Assembly (NCBI GenBank): GCA_964615795.1
Contig: CAZTQR010000065.1
Coordinates: forward strand, 1-18,079
DNA: 18,079 bases
Reading direction: 5' to 3'
Source of the DNA: JADJAH01 sp964615795
GTDB lineage: Bacteria > Bacteroidota > Ignavibacteria > Tepidaquicellales > Tepidaquicellaceae
Position 1 is the stretch's first letter, and every line of letters starts with the position of its first letter. Below, one piece after another: positions 13,820 through 18,079 of this stretch. Under the pieces are notes generated by a model, which was given only the letters and a program-made list of their open reading frames with translations, was not told where the DNA came from and searched no databases. The position numbers were made by a program, and so were the translations under genes.

Positions 13820-14644
13820 ATGTTCCGGACCCGAAGTCATGCCTGCTTTGTGCTATCCTGTCTGATGACGGCTTTGCTGAGCTTGCTTTCAGCAGAGAAG
13901 CTGTTTTCACAGGAAAAAGTGCTTGAAGTAGGGGAGGAACTGGTTTATGAAGTTTCATACGGATTCATCAAACTCGGAACTCTCAAGTACAACCTCACTT
14001 CATCCCACAAAGAAGGAAAGAAGCTGATCTACAATGCGAGGCTTGAGATTAAGACCTATCCCGAAGTTCCCTTTGTAAAGCTCAACGACATATTTGAGTC
14101 TGAGATGGAAATTACGGACGAGAAGATCTTTACTGATCAGTTCTACGAGACCAACTTTCGCGAGAGGTCAATATCAAGAACCGACTGCAGATTTGACTAT
14201 AAGAAAGGAAACATAAAGTTCAAAAAGGAAACAGACGGCAATATTGAATCGGACAAAGTGATAAAAATTGAAGACGATGACACGCGCTTCAGGGATGAGA
14301 TAACCTGGCAATATGATGCCCGCAGGAATTCATTCACAAACAAGAACTACATAGTGCCGGTTTTTAAGGATGGTGCTGAGACTTCTGTGAAGTATTCATT
14401 CAATTTCAACAAGTCCGTAGTAAAAATAGAGAAGTTTCCGTATGATATCTCGATCATAAAGATGGAAGGCACCGCAGATTACACAGGGTTCTTCGGCTTC
14501 AAGGGTGAATTCCTGATTATGCTCTCCGACGACGAGAAGAGGGTGCCGATCAAGGCATACTTCAATTCCACGCTTGGCAATGTTGTGCTGGAGCTGATCT
14601 CATACAAGAAGAATAAATGGACGCCTCCGGCGTATCTGAAATGA
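13820..14644 (+). CDS. Exported DUF3108 protein, first of a tandem pair
   Basis: This 274-residue protein fits the DUF3108 family, whose function is not established. Residues 1-30 form a signal peptide (MFRTRSHACFVLSC then a leucine-rich core, cleavage near KLFSQ). The mature part is beta-rich: GEELVYEVSYGFIKLGTLKY (37-56) is the family's opening pattern, IPV-like strands such as NYIVPVFKDG follow the middle, and it closes with GFFGFKGEFLIMLSDDEKRVPIKAYF and LGNVVLELISY. The next gene is a divergent copy with the same order of motifs, starting inside this gene's stop (ATGA at 14641-14644). A periplasmic or outer-membrane role in lipid or lipoprotein handling is suggested only by the adjacent lolA. 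The 200 bases upstream hold the protease hairpin; TATATTTC at 13807-13814 is a near-match to a -7 box. Confidence 0.85.
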   Translation: MFRTRSHACFVLSCLMTALLSLLSAEKLFSQEKVLEVGEELVYEVSYGFIKLGTLKYNLTSSHKEGKKLIYNARLEIKTYPEVPFVKLNDIFESEMEITDEKIFTDQFYETNFRERSISRTDCRFDYKKGNIKFKKETDGNIESDKVIKIEDDDTRFRDEITWQYDARRNSFTNKNYIVPVFKDGAETSVKYSFNFNKSVVKIEKFPYDISIIKMEGTADYTGFFGFKGEFLIMLSDDEKRVPIKAYFNSTLGNVVLELISYKKNKWTPPAYLK

Positions 14645-15450
14645 GCAGTAAGATAAATCCGGCAGTGAAAAAGTTCTTTACAGCTTTGCTGTTTTTTCTC
14701 ATATCAGGATCTTCGATGGTCTTGTCACAGGAGCAGGTGTTCGTGGAAAAGGAAGAATTGAACTATGTTGTTTCATACGGCTTCATTGAGCTTGGAGAAG
14801 TCAAGATAAAGATCAATACTTTTTCGCAAAAGAACGGTACGAAGCGCTTAACGGCAAGCTGTGACATGAAGTCATACTCGGGCATTCCTCTGGTTGAACT
14901 TGACAGCAGATTCGAGTCGGATATGATATTCACAGGCGGTGAGCTTTATTCAAAGGAGTTCCGGGCAGTTGACAGGAAAAAGGAAGGCGTCGTCGAAATC
15001 CGATATGTGTTTGAGTATGATTCCGGATATGTGAGCGTGAAAAAGAAATTCAGGGGCGTTACAGAGATAGACAAGAACATGGAGTTTGACAGGAACCTTA
15101 GGTTTCAGGACGGCCTGTCGCTGTTCTATCTCTCCCGGCTTAATTCATTTGAAACAAAGAGCAGGCAGATCCCCGTCTTTATGAATGAATCTGAAGCGAC
15201 AGTGAACTACTACTTTTCTGCCGTTCCCGAAGAAGTGGAGCTGGATGAGATCGGCATTGAAGTGAACAGCATCAAGTGTGCCGGTACAGCGAATTTTGTA
15301 GGCGTTTTCGGATTAACAGGCGAATTTGCGGGATGGTTTTCAAACGACTATGCGAGAGTACCCGTAATGGCAAAGATGAATGTGCTCATCGGCAACGTGA
15401 CGCTTGAGCTTAAGAGTTACTCAAGAAAAGGATGGAGACTGAAGGAGTGA
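14641..15450 (+). CDS. Exported DUF3108 protein, second of a tandem pair
   Basis: This 269-residue paralogue of the preceding gene has the same layout: a signal peptide (about 1-32, hydrophobic core FTALLFFLISGSSMVL, cleavage near LSQ), then ELNYVVSYGFIELGEVKI, a central beta-rich part, RQIPVFMNES, GVFGLTGEFAGWFSNDYARV and GNVTLELKSY. An ATG at 14617 would add eight residues, but the ATG at 14641 is preferred because it gives a cleaner signal peptide and the classic ATGA overlap with the previous stop. Identity to the paralogue looks low, roughly a quarter by eye, so the duplication is old or the pair diverged functionally. Translational coupling is likely. lolA begins 78 bases downstream. 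Confidence 0.85.
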   Translation: MSSKINPAVKKFFTALLFFLISGSSMVLSQEQVFVEKEELNYVVSYGFIELGEVKIKINTFSQKNGTKRLTASCDMKSYSGIPLVELDSRFESDMIFTGGELYSKEFRAVDRKKEGVVEIRYVFEYDSGYVSVKKKFRGVTEIDKNMEFDRNLRFQDGLSLFYLSRLNSFETKSRQIPVFMNESEATVNYYFSAVPEEVELDEIGIEVNSIKCAGTANFVGVFGLTGEFAGWFSNDYARVPVMAKMNVLIGNVTLELKSYSRKGWRLKE

Positions 15451-15485
15451 GTTTCTGTTTTGTATTCCCGATATTCAATACTCAA

Positions 15486-15516
15486 TTGAAAACTAAAGAC
15501 GATTTTGATATTATTG
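15486..15516 (+). promoter_or_regulatory. Weak candidate promoter before lolA
   Basis: TTG (15486-15488), a 20-base gap and TATTATTG (15509-15516) match the Bacteroidota pattern at all but one defined position. The lolA ATG is at 15529. It could allow lolA expression separate from the DUF3108 pair. Confidence 0.25.
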
Positions 15517-15528
15517 TCAAATTTTAAC

Positions 15529-16155
15529 ATGAAAATACAGAACATATCCGTAATTGCAATCCTTCTGCTGTTCACAGTTCAGCTTCAGGCACAGGATGCA
15601 CAGGAGATCATAAGGAAAGTGCAATCCAAGTACGACAACATCTCGGACGCAAAAGCAACATTCACGCAGACAGTGAAGGGGTCAGGCGGCAAGGGAAACT
15701 CCTCATCAGGCGTGATCTACATCAAGAAGCAGAACAACTACAGGATCGAGGCCGGAAATCAGATAATAATTACTGACGGTGTTACGTCATGGGTTTATTC
15801 ACCTAACAAGAAGCAGGTGGTGATTGACAATTACAAAGATGACGGAAGCACTTTCTCGCCCAATAAATTCCTGTTCAGTTATCCCGAGAATTTCTACTCT
15901 GACCTCGAAGGCGAAGAAACCATAGGAGGTACTGCATGCTATGTGATCAAGCTTACGCCAAGAAGCGGCAGTAATGTGAAATCGGCAAAGATCTGGATTG
16001 ACAAGAACGAAGATCTCATAAAGAAGATCACAATCTCTACAAATCAGTCAACGAGCACCTATACTCTTAAAGACATCACGCTTGACGCAGGAGTAAGTTC
16101 ATCCAAATTCACATTCACTCCACCGAGCGGTGTAGAAGTCATAGACCTGAGGTAA
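15529..16155 (+). CDS. lolA: Outer-membrane lipoprotein carrier protein LolA
   Basis: LolA is the periplasmic chaperone that takes lipoproteins released by the LolCDE complex to the outer membrane. The 208 residues from the ATG at 15529 match the family; a TTG at 15505 in the same frame would add eight residues ahead of the signal peptide and is less likely. Residues 1-22 are a signal peptide (hydrophobic core ISVIAILLLFTVQLQA). The mature part carries the LolA pattern of a half-barrel: QEIIRKVQSKYDNISDAKATFTQTVKG, then YIKKQNNYRIEAGNQIIITDGVTSWVYSPNKKQVVI, then LTPRSG and IWIDKNEDLIKKITI. Like other Bacteroidota-side LolA proteins it has no LolB gene beside it. It follows the DUF3108 pair and ends in a strong terminator. 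The gene order suggests a shared envelope role for the three genes. Confidence 0.92.
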   Translation: MKIQNISVIAILLLFTVQLQAQDAQEIIRKVQSKYDNISDAKATFTQTVKGSGGKGNSSSGVIYIKKQNNYRIEAGNQIIITDGVTSWVYSPNKKQVVIDNYKDDGSTFSPNKFLFSYPENFYSDLEGEETIGGTACYVIKLTPRSGSNVKSAKIWIDKNEDLIKKITISTNQSTSTYTLKDITLDAGVSSSKFTFTPPSGVEVIDLR

Positions 16156-16180
16156 GGACTGAATTGATCCTTGATAATTG

Positions 16181-16224
16181 AAGTTAAGCAGTCTTGACGG
16201 AATGCTTAACTTTTTTATTTTATT
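16181..16224 (+). terminator. Rho-independent terminator after lolA
   Basis: AAGTTAAGCA (16181-16190) pairs perfectly with TGCTTAACTT (16203-16212) around a 12-base loop, running directly into TTTTTTATTTTATT. The TTG start of the next gene is at 16228, so the T-tract reaches almost to the start codon. Confidence 0.88.
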
Positions 16225-16227
16225 AAT

Positions 16228-17286
16228 TTGAGCGGGAAAGCCAAGAGCATATTAAGGACGGCAATTCTGACGGCCCTCACATTATTCTTCCTGTATCTTG
16301 CATTCAGGGGAAATGATTTCGGTAAGCTCTTTACGGTGTTGTCCGAAGCAAATTACTTCTATGCAATTGCCGGTGCATTTCTCGGAGTTGTGGTGGGCGG
16401 AATCTTCAGGGCATGGAGATGGAGATACCTTCTTGATCCGCTTAAGAAGGACATAGGAATGAACATACTGTTCTCTTCAATGATGGTAGGATACATGATG
16501 AACAGCATCATTCCGAGGTCCGGTGAAGTTTACAGACCTGTGCTTCTTGCAGGGAAGGAGAAGATCTCGAGGGCGGCCGCGTTCGGCACCATTCTTGCCG
16601 AAAGAGTGCTTGACGTGCTTTCAATGCTTGTCTCGTTCGGATTCTGCCTGTTCTTTTTCAGGGACAAGCTCTCAAGTACATTTTCAGAGTACAATCTCGA
16701 GACAATTTCGTTCTACCTTTCCATTGCAATACTGCTGTTTGTCGGTCTGATCATGCTGATGATATTCAATCTGGAAAAGACTGAAGTGATCATCGAAAAG
16801 TTAAGCGGCAAGATACTTCCTGAAAAGATCCATAAGAAGATACACGGGGTTTTCGTAAAACTGCTGAACGGATTCCTTTTCATGAAACAGCCGAAATACT
16901 ACCTTCAGATATTTCTGCTATCTCTGCTGACATGGTTCTCATACGTATTCTCGACCTTTCTCACGCTGAAGGCATTCAATATTGAGCTGACATTGCTCGA
17001 TGCAAATCTTGTGCTTACGATGATAACTTTTGCGATGACAGTTCCTCTGCCTGCAAACTCAGCTGGGATCTATCACTTTTTCGCAGTTGCAACGCTCACT
17101 AACATTTACGGAATAAACAAAGAAGCGGCTTTCGGATTTGCGACTGTGAGCCATTTACTTGGATTGCTGAGTCTCATTCTTCTTGGCGCTTTCTTTTTCT
17201 TGCGGGAGAATCTCAGCATCAGGAATCTTCCGGGTGCAGCCTTTGACGAGAATGAGTCTCAGGCTGATTCTTCAGCCCGCTCCTGA
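16228..17286 (+). CDS. Flippase-like integral membrane protein (UPF0104/LPG synthase TM family)
   Basis: This 352-residue polytopic membrane protein belongs to the lysylphosphatidylglycerol-synthase transmembrane family (flippase-like, PF03706). About eight or nine hydrophobic helices are visible, including about 9-25, 40-60, 82-96, 128-148, 159-178, 225-245, 258-280 and 303-325. Conserved cytoplasmic-side motifs are FRAWRWRYLL (60-69), NSIIPRSGEVYRPVLL (92-107) and AERVLDVLSML. The family moves or modifies membrane lipids or isoprenoid-linked sugars; the substrate here is unknown. The start is a TTG at 16228; a TAA at 16207 closes the frame upstream and no ATG precedes the first helix. It lies directly after the lolA terminator and has no visible promoter of its own beyond a TTAATTTG stretch overlapping the start. 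Its 3' end overlaps the convergent DedA gene by 28 bases. No tRNA-synthetase-like catalytic domain is fused to it, so it is not a full MprF. Confidence 0.87.
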   Translation: MSGKAKSILRTAILTALTLFFLYLAFRGNDFGKLFTVLSEANYFYAIAGAFLGVVVGGIFRAWRWRYLLDPLKKDIGMNILFSSMMVGYMMNSIIPRSGEVYRPVLLAGKEKISRAAAFGTILAERVLDVLSMLVSFGFCLFFFRDKLSSTFSEYNLETISFYLSIAILLFVGLIMLMIFNLEKTEVIIEKLSGKILPEKIHKKIHGVFVKLLNGFLFMKQPKYYLQIFLLSLLTWFSYVFSTFLTLKAFNIELTLLDANLVLTMITFAMTVPLPANSAGIYHFFAVATLTNIYGINKEAAFGFATVSHLLGLLSLILLGAFFFLRENLSIRNLPGAAFDENESQADSSARS

Positions 17287-17906
17287 AGTTTCTTCTCTTT
17301 TTTGTGCTTGAAATATCCCAGCACGATCGGCATTACCGAAAGAAGTATCACCCCGATAATTACGTATTCAAAATTCTTCTTTACAAACGGGATGTTTCCG
17401 AAGAAATATCCAAGCAGAGTCATTGAAGCAACCCAAAGGATACCTCCGAAGATATTGTATGTGACGAATTTCCTGTAATTCATCTGGCCGACGCCCGCAA
17501 CAATAGGCGCGAACGTCCTTGCAAACGGAACGAAGCGTGCGTAGATAATTGCACGGCCGCCGTACTTCTCGTAGAATTCCTTTGCCTTCAGCAAATGGTC
17601 TTTATCAAAGAGCAGTGACTTTTCCCTGTTGAACAACTTTGGCCCTGTCTTTTTTCCAAAGAGATATCCAACCTGATCTCCAATAATTGCAGCAAGTATC
17701 AAAGAAACGTTAAGCACAACTATGTCAAGATAACCCTGTGCGGCGATCAGTCCTGCGGTGATAAGCAATGAGTCTCCGGGAAGAAAAAATCCGATGAGAA
17801 GCCCGGTCTCTGCAAAAACTATTATGATAAGTACGGTCAATCCCCCCCATCTGATCAGCTCTTCAAGATTGCCCAGCTTGGAAAAGAATTCGGTTATTAG
17901 GTCCAT
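17259..17906 (-). CDS. DedA family (VTT/SNARE-associated) membrane protein
   Basis: This 215-residue polytopic inner-membrane protein belongs to the DedA family, some members of which recycle undecaprenyl phosphate or move phospholipids and affect proton-motive-force homeostasis. The family motifs are FAETGLLIGFFLPGDSLLIT (31-50) and GGRAIIYARFVPFARTFAPI (116-135). E33, D45, R124 and R130 line up, each six residues earlier, with E39, D51, R130 and R136 of E. coli YqjA, the residues reported there as needed for function. The C-terminus is a short, basic then acidic tail (KKEKKLQERAEESA). The start is the ATG at 17906. Only 173 bases upstream are available, so its operon context is unknown. The gene is convergent with and overlaps the flippase-like gene. 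Substrate is inferred from family only. Confidence 0.93.
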   Translation of the reverse strand: MDLITEFFSKLGNLEELIRWGGLTVLIIIVFAETGLLIGFFLPGDSLLITAGLIAAQGYLDIVVLNVSLILAAIIGDQVGYLFGKKTGPKLFNREKSLLFDKDHLLKAKEFYEKYGGRAIIYARFVPFARTFAPIVAGVGQMNYRKFVTYNIFGGILWVASMTLLGYFFGNIPFVKKNFEYVIIGVILLSVMPIVLGYFKHKKEKKLQERAEESA

Positions 17907-17970
17907 TAAGATTCGGATAATTCAAAAAAAGAATTTACTTAATCCCGAAGATAAATTTTAGATAATAAGT

Positions 17971-17996
17971 AATTGCCGGAACATTCCGGGCCAATT
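17971..17996. promoter_or_regulatory. Near-palindrome upstream of the DedA gene
   Basis: CCGGAA (17976-17981) and TTCCGG (17984-17989) form a perfect inverted repeat with a 2-base spacer, inside outer arms AATTG (17971-17975) and CAATT (17992-17996). It lies 65-90 bases before the DedA ATG, a reasonable place for a dimeric repressor site. The two-base centre makes a DNA-binding site more likely than an RNA hairpin. No matching copy was noticed elsewhere in the window. Confidence 0.3.
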
Positions 17997-18079
17997 GCGC
18001 TTCCCGGACCTTTAATGATATTCGGAAAATCAGCTGAAGGCACTGTGTGATTGAGAGGAAATTATTCACACTGTAATAT

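Noticed and set aside
14617..14640. Upstream ATG for the second DUF3108 gene
   Set aside because: It would put eight extra residues ahead of the signal peptide; the ATG at 14641 in the ATGA overlap is the more natural start.
1..18079. CRISPR arrays, tRNA/rRNA genes, transposases, phage or toxin-antitoxin genes
   Set aside because: None seen on either strand: no regularly spaced repeats, no cloverleaf-like or rRNA-like sequence, and no matching proteins.

Overview
The window looks like a chromosomal segment from a Bacteroidota-side (FCB group) bacterium, most likely a relative of Ignavibacteria. The evidence is a PorV/PorQ-type outer-membrane protein, a DUF1460 amidase-like protein, a Porphyromonas-type peptidylarginine deiminase, LolA and two DUF3108 proteins, almost no Shine-Dalgarno sequences, and a few upstream boxes of the Bacteroidota form TAnnTTTG. 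This placement is inferred from gene content only. I see no rRNA, tRNA, CRISPR array, transposase or phage gene. Coding density is high and the genes read as ordinary, intact chromosomal genes.

Layout. (1) 1-4362 is a secreted-protein region. It holds the 3' part of a P-domain protein, an unrecognised 275-residue protein on the minus strand, and a complete secreted peptidylarginine deiminase-like enzyme. The first and third share the same C-terminal module ending in two dockerin-like calcium loops. (2) 6328 down to 4438 (minus) is a three-gene operon: ECF sigma factor, single-pass membrane anti-sigma-like protein, and exported Spy/CpxP-like helical protein. (3) 6901-6413 (minus) is a GNAT acetyltransferase of the spermidine/spermine type. 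(4) 7100-9498 (plus) is a tight run of DUF1460 amidase-like protein, PlsY acyltransferase and a split transketolase N-terminal subunit, closed by a good intrinsic terminator. (5) 11709-9685 (minus) carries the PorV/PorQ-like barrel, a terminator, then an isoaspartyl peptidase/asparaginase. (6) 12027-13619 is a carboxy-terminal processing protease. (7) 13820-17286 (plus) is an envelope cluster of two tandem DUF3108 paralogues, LolA and, after a terminator, a flippase-like membrane protein. It converges on and overlaps a DedA-family gene (17906-17259, minus).

How they fit together. Much of the window concerns the cell envelope: phospholipid synthesis (PlsY), lipoprotein transfer (LolA), membrane lipid handling (flippase-like and DedA proteins), peptidoglycan or periplasmic proteolysis (DUF1460, Ctp), an envelope-stress-like sigma/anti-sigma unit, and surface or secreted proteins with a possible export partner (PorV-like). 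The most interesting signal is a deiminase with the residue pattern I remember from P. gingivalis PPAD. It carries, where PPAD has its type IX sorting domain, a calcium-loop module also found on a neighbouring unrelated secreted protein.
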